64,000 nt of DNA from Dorea sp. 5-2 (lineage in GTDB: Bacteria > Bacillota > Clostridia > Lachnospirales > Lachnospiraceae). The notes beneath the pieces were generated by a model that was not told the origin of the DNA, did not search any database, and worked only from the letters and a program-made list of their open reading frames with translations. Each line of letters opens with the position of its first letter. The stretch's first letter is position 1. Below are positions 28,296-37,848 of this stretch, in pieces. The stretch is from NCBI RefSeq assembly GCF_000403455.2, contig NZ_KE159781.1, positions 205,271 to 269,270 of the forward strand. The letters are read 5' to 3'. Both the position numbers and the translations under genes were made by a program.

Positions 28296-29147
28296 ATGGA
28301 CATGGTTCAGACGGAGAAACTGGTATTTGAATATGAGAAGCGTGACGAGGAAGGCAACGTGATCGGCACATCCCGCGCTGTCGACGAGGTGGATCTCGAT
28401 GTGAAGGAAGGACAGTTCATCGCAATCCTTGGCCATAACGGCTCCGGGAAGTCTACCCTTGCAAAGCATATCAATGCGATCCTTGTGCCGACAGAGGGAA
28501 CGATGTGGGTGAACGGGCGCAATACCAGTGAACCGGAAGAGCTGTGGAATGTGCGCCAGTCCGCAGGCATGGTGTTCCAGAATCCGGACAACCAGATCAT
28601 CGGGACCGTGGTGGAAGAAGATGTGGGATTCGGGCCGGAGAACTTAGGAGTTCCCACGGACGAGATCTGGCAGCGGGTAGAAGAAAGCCTGAAAGCGGTG
28701 GGAATGATCGAGTACCGTCATCATTCTCCCAACAAGCTGTCGGGAGGACAGAAGCAGCGGGTGGCGATCGCAGGCGTGGTGGCGATGGAACCCAAGTGTA
28801 TCGTGCTGGACGAGCCTACGGCGATGCTGGATCCGGTGGGGCGCAAGGAAGTCTTAAAGACCGTGCAGAAGCTGCGGGAACAGAAAGCTGTGACGGTGAT
28901 CCTGATCACGCATTACATGGAAGAGGTGGTCGACGCAGATAAGATCTACGTGATGGATCACGGACATGTGGTGATGGAAGGTACGCCGAGGGAGATCTTC
29001 TCACGGGTGGAAGAGCTTAAGTCTTACCGTCTGGATGTCCCCCAGGTGACACTTCTGGCGGACGAACTGAGAAAACGCGGGCTTAAGATACCGTCCGGTA
29101 TCTTAAGGAAAGAGGAATTGGTGGAAGAGCTATGTCGATTAAGTTAG
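28296..29147 (+). CDS. ecfA1: ECF transporter ATPase A1
   Basis: One of the two ATPases of the energy-coupling-factor module, which powers uptake of vitamins and other micronutrients together with separate S proteins. It has 283 residues, with Walker A GHNGSGKST, Q-loop VFQNPDNQIIGTVVEEDVGFG (the CbiO-type Q-helix), signature LSGGQKQR, and Walker B CIVLDEPTAMLD. It overlaps ecfA2 by 16 bp. No S-component gene is in the window, as is usual for a group II shared module. Confidence 0.95.
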   Translation: MDMVQTEKLVFEYEKRDEEGNVIGTSRAVDEVDLDVKEGQFIAILGHNGSGKSTLAKHINAILVPTEGTMWVNGRNTSEPEELWNVRQSAGMVFQNPDNQIIGTVVEEDVGFGPENLGVPTDEIWQRVEESLKAVGMIEYRHHSPNKLSGGQKQRVAIAGVVAMEPKCIVLDEPTAMLDPVGRKEVLKTVQKLREQKAVTVILITHYMEEVVDADKIYVMDHGHVVMEGTPREIFSRVEELKSYRLDVPQVTLLADELRKRGLKIPSGILRKEELVEELCRLS

Positions 29148-29977
29148 AACATCTGAATTATATATACAGCCAGGGAACGGCATATGAGAAGAAGGCGCTT
29201 AAGGATATCTGCCTTGAGATCCCCAACGGGGAGTTTGTGGGGATCATCGGGCATACGGGTTCCGGGAAATCTACGCTGATCCAGCATCTGAACGGGCTGC
29301 TCCGTGCAACGAGCGGGGAGCTTTATTATAATGGAGAGAATATTTACCGGGAAGGCTATCATATGAAGGATCTGCGGAATGAAGTTGGACTGGTATTCCA
29401 GTATCCGGAGCATCAGCTTTTTGAGATTGACGTCATGACGGATGTGTGTTTCGGACCGAAGAATCAGGGATTTTCCCAGGAGGAATGCGAGAAGCGGGCG
29501 TTAGAGGCGCTGCGCCTGGTAGGGCTTAAAGAGAAGTATTATAAGGTATCTCCTTTTGAACTCTCAGGCGGACAGAAGCGCAGGGCGGCGATCGCAGGCG
29601 TACTGGCGATGCGTCCGAAGGTCCTGGTCCTGGATGAGCCTACGGCGGGGCTTGACCCCAAGGGAAGGGACGATATTCTGGATCAGATCGCCTATCTTCA
29701 CAAGGAGAGCGGTCTGACGGTGATCCTGGTGTCTCACAGCATGGAGGATATCGCAAGGTATGCGGATCGGCTGATCGTAATGAACAAGGGAACGGTTATG
29801 TATAACGATATGCCGAAGAAAGTATTCGAGCATTACCGTGAATTAGAAGCGGTAGGGCTTGCCGCGCCCAAGGTGACTTATATTATGCATGATCTTGCAG
29901 AGCGCGGCGTGAAGGTTGGGACAGGCGTTACCACAGTCTCAGAGGCGGCAGATGAGATCATGAGGGTAATCTCGTGA
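29132..29977 (+). CDS. ecfA2: ECF transporter ATPase A2
   Basis: The second ECF ATPase, 281 residues, with GHTGSGKST, VFQYPEHQLFEIDVMTDVCFG, LSGGQKRR and VLVLDEPTAGLD. It heterodimerises with EcfA1 and couples to EcfT. The start overlaps the end of ecfA1, which suggests translational coupling. Confidence 0.95.
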   Translation: MSIKLEHLNYIYSQGTAYEKKALKDICLEIPNGEFVGIIGHTGSGKSTLIQHLNGLLRATSGELYYNGENIYREGYHMKDLRNEVGLVFQYPEHQLFEIDVMTDVCFGPKNQGFSQEECEKRALEALRLVGLKEKYYKVSPFELSGGQKRRAAIAGVLAMRPKVLVLDEPTAGLDPKGRDDILDQIAYLHKESGLTVILVSHSMEDIARYADRLIVMNKGTVMYNDMPKKVFEHYRELEAVGLAAPKVTYIMHDLAERGVKVGTGVTTVSEAADEIMRVIS

Positions 29978-30047
29978 AAGATACAGGATTGCCGATCGTA
30001 ATTTGCGTGGGCAGATAAGCAGTGAATGAAATGGAGAAGATAGAAGA

Positions 30048-30872
30048 ATGATACGAGACATAACCATAGGACAATATTATCCGGCAAAAAGCATCGTGCA
30101 CAGGCTCGACCCAAGGGTGAAGCTTGTGTCTACGCTTTTCTACCTGATTTCACTGTTCCTGTTTAAAAGTATATCCGGTTATCTGATCGCGACCATATTC
30201 CTGGCTGCGGTGATCCGGGTGTCAAGAGTGCCTTTTTCATTTATCGTGAGGGGGTTAAAGCCGGTTATCATGCTGTTGATGATAACGGTACTTTTTAACC
30301 TGTTCCTGACAAGGAGCGGGGACGTGCTGTTCCATGCGTGGATTTTTACCATCACGGAAGGAGGGCTGGTGACGGCGGTTTATATGGCGGTACGGCTGGT
30401 CTACCTGATCATCGGGTCGTCGCTCATGACATTTACCACGACGCCCAATGAGCTGACCGACGGGATAGAGGCTCTGCTGTATCCGCTGAATAAAGTGCAT
30501 GTACCGGTACATGAGGTGGCGATGATGATGTCCATCGCTCTTCGGTTTATCCCGATCCTTCTGGAAGAGACGGACAAGATCATGAAGGCGCAGATAGCAC
30601 GGGGGGCGGATTTTGAGAGCGGCAATATGATCCAGCGGGCGAAGAGCATGATCCCGATCCTGGTGCCGCTGTTCGTATCTGCATTCCGGCGCGCCAATGA
30701 TCTGGCGATGGCGATGGAGGCGAGATGCTATCGCGGCGGAGAAGGAAGGACGAAGATGAAGCCGCTGCGTTACAAGGGCAGAGATCGTATGGCATACCTG
30801 ACGATGACGGCGTATGTGGTCCTGGTGGTGGTGATCGGAAGGAATATACCGCTGCATGTATGGATTTTCTAG
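30048..30872 (+). CDS. ecfT: ECF transporter T component
   Basis: The membrane coupling subunit, 274 residues, with about five to six hydrophobic segments. The two Ala-Arg-Gly type coupling motifs that contact the ATPases are visible as KAQIARGADFE and MAMEARCYRG. It follows ecfA2 by 70 bp and precedes truA, the usual Firmicute order. Confidence 0.94.
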   Translation: MIRDITIGQYYPAKSIVHRLDPRVKLVSTLFYLISLFLFKSISGYLIATIFLAAVIRVSRVPFSFIVRGLKPVIMLLMITVLFNLFLTRSGDVLFHAWIFTITEGGLVTAVYMAVRLVYLIIGSSLMTFTTTPNELTDGIEALLYPLNKVHVPVHEVAMMMSIALRFIPILLEETDKIMKAQIARGADFESGNMIQRAKSMIPILVPLFVSAFRRANDLAMAMEARCYRGGEGRTKMKPLRYKGRDRMAYLTMTAYVVLVVVIGRNIPLHVWIF

Positions 30873-30943
30873 AAAATGTCCGGCAATGGGAGGAATGCAT
30901 GATCGTGCAAGTCTTGTACGGTGAGACAGGAGGTATAGGATAG

Positions 30944-31702
30944 ATGAGACGGATCAGAATGACCGTAGCCTACGACGGCACCAATTATTGCGGCTGGCAG
31001 ATCCAGCCCAACGGCGTAACCATCGAGGAAGTCCTGAATGAGAAACTTGGGAAGCTGACCGGGGAGGAGATTCACATCATCGGAGCCAGCCGTACAGATT
31101 CCGGGGTTCATGCCTTGGGAAATGTGGCGGTGTTCGATACGGATTCTCCGATTCCGCCGGAGCGTATGGCATATGCCCTGAACCAGAAGCTGCCGGAAGA
31201 CATCGTGATCGTGCGTTCGGATGAGGTGCCGGGAGACTGGCATCCCCGTTATCAGGATCATGTGAGGAAGACCTATGAGTACCATATCTATAATGCCTCC
31301 GTCCCGAACCCGCTGAAGCGAAGATACAGTACTTTCGTCTCCTTTCCGATGGATGTGGAGAAGATGAGGCAGGGGGCGGCATATCTGACAGGCGAGCATG
31401 ATTTTGCCAGTTTCTGCAATATCAAGACGAATGCGGCGAGTACCGTGCGCAGGGTGGACGAGCTTACGGTACGGCAGTCGGGAAGGGATATCACGATACG
31501 GATCACAGGCGGCGGATTCCTGTATAATATGGTCCGTATCATAGCAGGTACGCTGATCCGTGTAGGGCGCGGCTTCTATATGCCGGAGAAGGTGAAGGAG
31601 ATCCTAGAAGCGCGGGAACGGACGGAGGCGGGAGTGACGGCGCCGCCGGAAGGGCTTGTTCTGGCAGAGATCGTGTATGCCGATGAGCAAAAAAGAATGT
31701 AA
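30944..31702 (+). CDS. truA: tRNA pseudouridine(38-40) synthase
   Basis: A 252-residue enzyme that makes pseudouridine at positions 38-40 of tRNA. The catalytic aspartate is Asp52 in ASRTDSGVHALGN; the C-terminal GGGFLYNMVRIIAGTLIRVG segment is typical. AGACAGGAGG lies upstream. The stop is 13 bp before the next gene start. Confidence 0.96.
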   Translation: MRRIRMTVAYDGTNYCGWQIQPNGVTIEEVLNEKLGKLTGEEIHIIGASRTDSGVHALGNVAVFDTDSPIPPERMAYALNQKLPEDIVIVRSDEVPGDWHPRYQDHVRKTYEYHIYNASVPNPLKRRYSTFVSFPMDVEKMRQGAAYLTGEHDFASFCNIKTNAASTVRRVDELTVRQSGRDITIRITGGGFLYNMVRIIAGTLIRVGRGFYMPEKVKEILEARERTEAGVTAPPEGLVLAEIVYADEQKRM

Positions 31703-31715
31703 GGTGGATAGGAAG

Positions 31716-32873
31716 ATGGAAGCGGAAAAGAGAATATATTTTGACAATGGAAGCACATCCTGGCCGAAGGCGCCGAATGTCGCAGAGGCAATTGCCGGGC
31801 TGCTGGCAAACGGCGCTTTTAATATAAACAGAGGGAATTACGAGGGTGCATATGAGGTGGAAGGGATCGTGCTGGATACCCGAGACCAGCTGGCGGGGAT
31901 GTTTGGCGCAAATGATTCCAGAAGCGTGATCTTCACGCCGGGGATCACATATTCTCTGAACTATTTTATCAAAGGGTTCCTAAAGCAGGGGGATCATGTA
32001 CTGGTATCCGGATTGGAACATAATGCAGTCATGCGTCCGCTCAGGCAGATGGAAGCCTGCGGTGTGGCGTATGACGCGGTGCCTACGGAAGAAGACGGAA
32101 CCGTACATCCGGAGTCCGTAGAGCGGGCGGTCAAGAGGAATACGAAGGCGGTTGTCATGCTCCATGCGTCGAATGTCTGCGGAACCGTCCTTCCGATCCG
32201 GGAGATTGGGGAGATCTGCAGGAGAAGGCATCTTTTCTTTGCGGTGGATACGGCTCAGAGCGCGGGGACGATCCCGGTGGACATGAAGGAATGCGGGATC
32301 GACTTCCTGGCATTCACCGGGCATAAGGGACTTCTCGGACCGCAGGGGATCGGCGGTTTCCTGATATCAGAAGAGCTGGATGCGTGTATGGAACCCTATA
32401 TAGCAGGCGGAACCGGAAGTATGTCGGATTCCCTGGATATGCCGGGATCACTCCCGGATAAGTATGAGAGCGGCACCCTGAATCTTCCGGGGATCATCGG
32501 GCTTCATGCGGCTCTTTCGTATATCGGAGAGAAAGGGATCGCAAAGATCCACAGCCGGAAGATGGAACTGACGCGCTGCTTTCTGGAGCAGGTATCGGAG
32601 CTTAAGGACGTCCGGATCGTGGGAAAGAAGGGGATCGAAGACCGTGTGGCGGTAGTTTCCCTGGATTTTGGGAAGGCAGATAACGCGCTTGTGGCATTTG
32701 AGTTAGAGCAGCGGTACAAAGTTATGACAAGAGTAGGGCTTCACTGTGCGCCGGCGGCACACAGGACGCTTCATACATACCCGCAGGGCACGGTGCGATT
32801 TACATTTGGCGCAAAGAACACGAAAGAAGAGATCGACCTTTGTGTGAAAGGGATTCGGGAGATATATTTCTAG
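31716..32873 (+). CDS. Cysteine desulfurase family PLP enzyme (EF2568 type)
   Basis: A 385-residue class V aminotransferase-fold enzyme. It starts IYFDNGSTSWPKAP, has GLEHNAVMRPL, the PLP-lysine in FTGHKGLLGPQGIG, and a C-terminal RVGLHCAPAAH with the active-site Cys. This matches the subfamily known as 'cysteine desulfurase family protein' (EF2568-like), whose distribution has been linked with SelD and selenium metabolism rather than with Isc/Suf clusters. It could supply sulfur or selenium from Cys/selenocysteine. ATG 31716 was chosen because the conserved N-terminus begins there and GGTGGATAGGA precedes it. Confidence 0.87.
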   Translation: MEAEKRIYFDNGSTSWPKAPNVAEAIAGLLANGAFNINRGNYEGAYEVEGIVLDTRDQLAGMFGANDSRSVIFTPGITYSLNYFIKGFLKQGDHVLVSGLEHNAVMRPLRQMEACGVAYDAVPTEEDGTVHPESVERAVKRNTKAVVMLHASNVCGTVLPIREIGEICRRRHLFFAVDTAQSAGTIPVDMKECGIDFLAFTGHKGLLGPQGIGGFLISEELDACMEPYIAGGTGSMSDSLDMPGSLPDKYESGTLNLPGIIGLHAALSYIGEKGIAKIHSRKMELTRCFLEQVSELKDVRIVGKKGIEDRVAVVSLDFGKADNALVAFELEQRYKVMTRVGLHCAPAAHRTLHTYPQGTVRFTFGAKNTKEEIDLCVKGIREIYF

Positions 32874-32895
32874 TACAGGAGGCTGGACAGAGGCG

Positions 32896-35091
32896 ATGGT
32901 ACAGAGGTTCAGAGAAGGAAACAGGCAGACAGCTGCAAAAAGGGGAGCAGGCAAATGGTTCCTGCCGGTGATCGGAGTTTTATTTGTCGTGGTGGTCTCC
33001 TCCACCTGGTGGCTGCTCAACAGCTCTCAGTCAACGACAGAGGAGGCGGTCTATAATGTCAGTAAACTGTATCTGGAGGAGCTGACCGCACAGCAGACGA
33101 AGAAGTTCACGAATATGCTGGATAATCAGACGCAGCAGCTAAAGACGGTGATCCACTTGCTCGGAGAGACGGATGTTTCAAGCCGGGAGGGCATGCGGCA
33201 GTTTATCGGCCACATGGAGGAGATCAATAGATTTGATTTTTTCGCGCTGATCGATGAAGAAGGAACCATATATACGGAGGATTCTTCTTACCCGGGCGTT
33301 TTTGAGTATACTATTTCTAAAGAAGACTTTACAGAACCATTTGTATCCTTTAACAAGAGCATGGGAGAGGGGAATCTGGTGATGGTCAGCCTGCCGGTCG
33401 ACGGACAGCAGGCGGAAGGACACAGGCTGGCGGCGGCGACAGTGGGGATCGATACGGATACGGTGATCGAGAAGATGTCTCTGGATGAGAATGACGGACA
33501 TTCCTTCAGTAATGTTGTCATGCCCGACGGAAGCTATGTGATCCGGATGCCGCATACACACCTGGCGCCGAACACGAATCTGTTTACGGCGCTTAAGAAA
33601 GAGGCGTATTTTGAGAATGGGGAGATTTTTCAGAAGTGGAAGGGAGGAGTGGAGTCAGGAAAAGAAGGAATGGCGATCTACGAGCTGCAGGGGCTTCAGC
33701 ATATCACTTATTACATGCCGATCCAAGGGACAGAGTGGTCCATTACGACAACGCTTCACTACAGTCTGGTCAGTGGAAATGTAGAGATCATCCGCACGAC
33801 GCTGACGAGAAACAGCGAGATTCAACTGTTCTTGATCCTCCTGATCATAGCCGTCCTGTTTGCGGTCTACCTTTTCATGCACAAGAAGAATGACTGTCTG
33901 CGTTTTGAAAAGATACAGGCGGAAGAGGTAAGTAAGGCAAAGAGTACGTTTCTTTCGAATATGTCACATGATATCCGTACGCCGATGAACGCCATCATAG
34001 GATTTACCAACCTTGCGGTCAAGAGTGTGGAGGATACGGAGAAGACGCGGGACTATCTGACGAAGATCCTTGCCTCCGGCAATCATCTGTTGGCGCTGAT
34101 CAACGATGTGCTGGAGATGAGCCGCATCGAGAGCGGGAAGATACATCTTGAAGAGGCGGAATGCAATCTGTTTGAGATGTTGGGAGAATTGTACGGGATG
34201 ATCCACGGCCAGGCAGAGGAGAAGCAGTTGAAGCTTTCCTTCTGTGCGAAGGAGGTTGCGGACGGAGACGTTTACTGCGATAAACTGCGGATGAACCAGA
34301 TGTTTTTGAACCTTCTGGGAAATGCGGTCAAGTTCACACCGGAGGGCGGAGAGATCTCTGTCTGCATCAGCCAGAAGAGTGCGGCAAAGGGATACGGTAC
34401 ATACGAGATCCGGATCAAGGATACAGGCATCGGCATGGCGCCGGAATTTGCCGCGAAGGTATTCGTTCCGTTCGAACGGGAGAGGACGTCTACGGTGAGC
34501 GGTATACAGGGAACAGGACTTGGCATGTCCATCACCAAGAATATCGTTGACCTGATGGATGGGACGATAGAAGTCGTGACGGAGCAGGGCAAGGGAACAG
34601 AATTTATTGTGACGGTAGAGCTGCGGCTTCAGGAGGTACAAAGCCCGGCAGACCGCAGGGATTTCATAGAAGCGTCTGAAGAACCGAAAGAAGAGACGGT
34701 AGATTTCGCGGGAAAGAGGATCCTTGTGGTGGAGGATAATGAGCTGAACCGGGAGATCGCGCTGGAGGTCCTTGAGGAAGCCGGATTTGAGACAGAGGAA
34801 GCGGAAGACGGTTCCATTGCCGTGGAGAAAGTGCGCGCTGCTGTTCCCGGATATTACGATCTTATTCTTATGGATATACAGATGCCTGTGATGGATGGTT
34901 ATGGGGCGGCGAGGGCGATCCGCGCCCTTGGCGATCAGGAGCTTGCGGCAGTTCCGATCATCGCCATGACGGCAAATGCATTCGAAGAGGATAAGCAGGC
35001 GGCGCTGGACGCAGGGATGAACGCTCATCTGGCGAAGCCCTTTGACGTAGACGAATTATTGGAAATGTTAGGTTCCATACTGAACAGATAA
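32896..35091 (+). CDS. Hybrid sensor histidine kinase / response regulator
   Basis: A 731-residue membrane kinase. An N-terminal helix (FLPVIGVLFVVVVSSTWWLL) and a second one near residues 310-330 bracket an extracellular Cache-like sensor domain. Then come HisKA with His358 in SNMSHDIRTPMNAIIG, an HATPase domain (NLLGNAVKFTP; DTGIGM; GTGLGMSITKNIVDLM), and a receiver domain with phospho-acceptor Asp660 in LILMDIQMPVMDG. There is no separate output protein beside it, so phosphotransfer must go to an unlinked partner or the receiver must act alone. It follows the desulfurase by 22 bp. Confidence 0.93.
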   Translation: MVQRFREGNRQTAAKRGAGKWFLPVIGVLFVVVVSSTWWLLNSSQSTTEEAVYNVSKLYLEELTAQQTKKFTNMLDNQTQQLKTVIHLLGETDVSSREGMRQFIGHMEEINRFDFFALIDEEGTIYTEDSSYPGVFEYTISKEDFTEPFVSFNKSMGEGNLVMVSLPVDGQQAEGHRLAAATVGIDTDTVIEKMSLDENDGHSFSNVVMPDGSYVIRMPHTHLAPNTNLFTALKKEAYFENGEIFQKWKGGVESGKEGMAIYELQGLQHITYYMPIQGTEWSITTTLHYSLVSGNVEIIRTTLTRNSEIQLFLILLIIAVLFAVYLFMHKKNDCLRFEKIQAEEVSKAKSTFLSNMSHDIRTPMNAIIGFTNLAVKSVEDTEKTRDYLTKILASGNHLLALINDVLEMSRIESGKIHLEEAECNLFEMLGELYGMIHGQAEEKQLKLSFCAKEVADGDVYCDKLRMNQMFLNLLGNAVKFTPEGGEISVCISQKSAAKGYGTYEIRIKDTGIGMAPEFAAKVFVPFERERTSTVSGIQGTGLGMSITKNIVDLMDGTIEVVTEQGKGTEFIVTVELRLQEVQSPADRRDFIEASEEPKEETVDFAGKRILVVEDNELNREIALEVLEEAGFETEEAEDGSIAVEKVRAAVPGYYDLILMDIQMPVMDGYGAARAIRALGDQELAAVPIIAMTANAFEEDKQAALDAGMNAHLAKPFDVDELLEMLGSILNR

Positions 35092-35225
35092 TATAGATAA
35101 GACGAATAAGTAAGCGCGATTTATTATAAAAATCAATATGGATTCTGTCAGAAATCCATTGCCCGGAAAGACCAAAAGTGTTACGGTTATCTTAATACTA
35201 TGCGGGAAATAAGGAGGAAATGATT

Positions 35226-36500
35226 ATGGCTGATTATCGCAAGATGTGGGAGGAACTGGGGATGGATCTGGAGACGCACGACCAGTTGTGCGCGGTGCTT
35301 CCGCAGGCGTTCGGGGATGTATACCTGTCACAGGAGAACCGTCCGGAGGGCATGGACTATTATAATATGGTAGTGGCGGACATCCACGGCATCCGTCCGG
35401 CAGAACTGATCGAGCATCAGAAGAAAGGCGGCAAGGTATTCGGGACTTTCTGCGTCTATGTGCCGGATGAGATCGTATTTGCGGCGGACGCTATCGCGAC
35501 AGGCTTATGCGGCGGCTCCCAGTTCTGGGTTCCGGGAGGGGAGAAGGTACTTCCGACCAATACCTGTCCGCTGATCAAGGCGTCTGTGGGCGCGAGGCTT
35601 GACCGTACCTGCCCGTTCTTCAGGATCGCAGATATGTATATAGGAGAGACAACCTGCGACGGCAAGAAGAAGGCATGGGAGATCTTAGGCGAGGATGTGC
35701 CGATCCACATCATGGATCTGCCGCAGATGAAGCGCGCGAAGGATATCAAGGCTTGGGCAGAGGAGATCGACGCGTTTAAGAAGGTAGTGGAAGATTTTAC
35801 AGGAAATGAGATCACGGCGGAGAAACTTGCTGCGGGCATCCGGCTGATCAATGGCAAGAGAAAGGCGCTTGCAAGACTGTACGAGCTTCGTAAGAATGAG
35901 GCTCTGCCGATCAGCGGCTGTGACGCACTGCTGATCTCCCAGATCGCATTCTACGATGATCCGGGAAGATTTACCCAGATGACCAATGCACTTTGCGACG
36001 AGCTTGAACAGCGCGTGAAGGACAAAGTCAGTGTGGTTCCTGCCGGGACGAAGCGTATCCTGCTTACCGGGACGCCTCTTGCGATCCCGAACTGGAAGCT
36101 TCATAATATCGTCGAGACCAGCGGCGGTGCGGTTGTCTGTGAGGAGATGTGTACAGGTACACGATACTTTGAGCATCTGGTGGATGAGTCGAAGACAGAG
36201 ATCGATGGCCAGATCCAGGCGCTGGCAGAGAGATATATGAATATCAACTGCGCATGCTTCACGCCGAATACAGGACGCATTGACGACATCCTGCGTCTTG
36301 CGAAGGAGTATAAGGTGGACGGTATCATAGATGTGAACCTGAAGTTCTGTAACCTGTATGATACGGAAGGGTATCTGGTGGAGCGCGCGCTTAAGGAAGC
36401 GGGGATCCCGGTACTTGGGATCGAGACGGATTATACGGACAGCGACGCACAGCAGCTGCGTACAAGGGTCAGCGCATTCATCGAGATGCTGAATAACTGA
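35226..36500 (+). CDS. Double-cubane-type reductase subunit (2-hydroxyacyl-CoA dehydratase family)
   Basis: A 424-residue iron-sulfur protein of the HgdB/FldC/YjiM family. Conserved cysteines: GTFCVYVP, NTCPLIKAS, DRTCPFF, GETTCDGKKK. Members either dehydrate 2-hydroxyacyl-CoA with a partner subunit or, when alone, act as double-cubane-cluster reductases of small molecules driven by an ATP-hydrolysing activator. Here there is one subunit only, followed by DUF3343 and the activase, which favours the reductase type. ATG 35226 is preferred to 35220 because GGAGG lies eight bases upstream. Confidence 0.88.
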   Translation: MADYRKMWEELGMDLETHDQLCAVLPQAFGDVYLSQENRPEGMDYYNMVVADIHGIRPAELIEHQKKGGKVFGTFCVYVPDEIVFAADAIATGLCGGSQFWVPGGEKVLPTNTCPLIKASVGARLDRTCPFFRIADMYIGETTCDGKKKAWEILGEDVPIHIMDLPQMKRAKDIKAWAEEIDAFKKVVEDFTGNEITAEKLAAGIRLINGKRKALARLYELRKNEALPISGCDALLISQIAFYDDPGRFTQMTNALCDELEQRVKDKVSVVPAGTKRILLTGTPLAIPNWKLHNIVETSGGAVVCEEMCTGTRYFEHLVDESKTEIDGQIQALAERYMNINCACFTPNTGRIDDILRLAKEYKVDGIIDVNLKFCNLYDTEGYLVERALKEAGIPVLGIETDYTDSDAQQLRTRVSAFIEMLNN

Positions 36501-36514
36501 TGGCAGGATGATCT

Positions 36515-36544
36515 GATGATATGGAAATAGATGATATGGAAATA
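36515..36544 (+). repeat. Tandem 15-bp direct repeat
   Basis: GATGATATGGAAATA occurs twice in a row between the reductase gene and the DUF3343 gene. It may be a replication-slippage product. Confidence 0.85.
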
Positions 36545-36564
36545 GATGAGAAGGATGTAAGTAT

Positions 36565-36825
36565 ATGTCTGAGATACAGCATTATGTGTTGTTTCCCAAT
36601 CATGACAATGCGATGCGGTTACATAGGGAATTAAAGAAACTGGGAGTTCGGGCGACGATCGCCCCGACTCCCAGAGCTGCAAGCAAATGCTGCGGGGTGT
36701 CCCTCCTGATCAGGGAGGAAGACATCAAAGCGGTGGAGGCGTGCATCGAAGAGCACAAGATCGAGATTCTCAGGATCGCAGAGATCATGAGGGATGTAAA
36801 CCCCATGAGGGACAGATATTGTTAG
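36565..36825 (+). CDS. DUF3343 protein
   Basis: An 86-residue protein with the DUF3343 pattern: a putative-Se/S-carrier-like fold beginning YVLFPNHDNAMRLHRELKKLG, then APTPRAASKCCGVSLLI with the Cys-Cys-Gly. From the literature this family co-occurs with selenium metabolism genes and is thought to carry Se or S. It sits between the reductase and its activase, so it may serve that enzyme. Confidence 0.85.
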   Translation: MSEIQHYVLFPNHDNAMRLHRELKKLGVRATIAPTPRAASKCCGVSLLIREEDIKAVEACIEEHKIEILRIAEIMRDVNPMRDRYC

Positions 36826-36901
36826 AGATGGAAAACGGCATTATAGCATGTCTGCCGGGGGATTTTTGAAATATTTTATAGGAGCAGTTGAGGTAAAGGA
36901 T

Positions 36902-37663
36902 ATGGATTATGTAGGAATTGATATTGGATCGACCGCGTCTAAGGTGGTGGCAAGAGGTAAGAAGGAGATCGAGTTTGTCCTGCCGACAGGGTGGAGCAGC
37001 AAGGAGACGACACAGACGATCAAGACGAGACTTTTAGAGGACGGCGTCGACGTTCTGGCGGAGGATACGAAGGTAGTGGCGACGGGATACGGACGTGTCG
37101 CCGTAGATTTCGCAGACTATGTGATCACGGAGATCACCTGCCATGCAAGAGGCGGAAGAGAAATGGCGGGGGATAACTGCTCGATCATCGACGTGGGCGG
37201 ACAGGATACCAAGGTCATTCTGGTGGAGAATGGCATGGTACAGGATTTCCTCATGAATGATAAGTGCTCCGCCGGGACGGGAAAGTTCCTGGAGATCATG
37301 GCGAACCGCCTGGGAGTTACCCTGCAGGAGTTGTTCGACATGGCGGATGCGGGGACGGTGCTTCCGATCAGTTCGCTGTGTACGGTGTTTGCGGAGTCCG
37401 AGGTGATCAATTACATCGGGGAAGGCAGAAAGCGGGAGGATATCGCGGCGGGGGTTGTAGATTCCGTTGCGGCGAAGGTGGCGCAGTTAAGCCAGAGGAA
37501 GAATCTGTCCGGCAGGATCATCTTGACAGGAGGACTGAGTCACAGCCGGTATTTTACGAAGATCTTGTCCGAGAAGATCGGGCGGGAGGTAGAACCCACG
37601 GAGCGGGGGAGATATGCGGGGGCGCTTGGGGCGTCGTTGCTTGCGGAGGAGAAGTCAAGATAG
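36902..37663 (+). CDS. 2-hydroxyacyl-CoA dehydratase activase (archerase)
   Basis: A 253-residue ASKHA-fold ATPase of the BadF/BadG/HgdC type, which injects an electron into the partner reductase using ATP. Motifs: GIDIGSTASK (phosphate 1), DVGGQDTK (phosphate 2), the [4Fe-4S] cysteines in NDKCSAGTGKF and SSLCTVFAESEVI, and ILTGGLSHS. An earlier ATG at 36848 lacks a ribosome binding site. It is the only activase in the window and could also serve the reductases at 58-60 kb. Confidence 0.92.
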   Translation: MDYVGIDIGSTASKVVARGKKEIEFVLPTGWSSKETTQTIKTRLLEDGVDVLAEDTKVVATGYGRVAVDFADYVITEITCHARGGREMAGDNCSIIDVGGQDTKVILVENGMVQDFLMNDKCSAGTGKFLEIMANRLGVTLQELFDMADAGTVLPISSLCTVFAESEVINYIGEGRKREDIAAGVVDSVAAKVAQLSQRKNLSGRIILTGGLSHSRYFTKILSEKIGREVEPTERGRYAGALGASLLAEEKSR

Positions 37664-37848
37664 GTTGGCTTCTTTTTCTTTTGTGATATAAGTCGGTCTA
37701 TTTCTTGGATTGACAGAAATTCAACATGTCATAAGGTTAATATTTTATCAAAGTTGATAAAAAGAAGTGAAAATCTGAAAAAACTATATACAATGTTTTT
37801 TTTTGTGATAATATAAAAGTAACAAGTTTTAATAGGAGGTTTATTGTT

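Noticed and set aside
33964..35028. 354-codon ORF on the minus strand inside the hybrid kinase gene
   Set aside because: It is an antisense shadow of the conserved kinase and receiver domains; composition (His/Arg/Leu-rich) is not protein-like.
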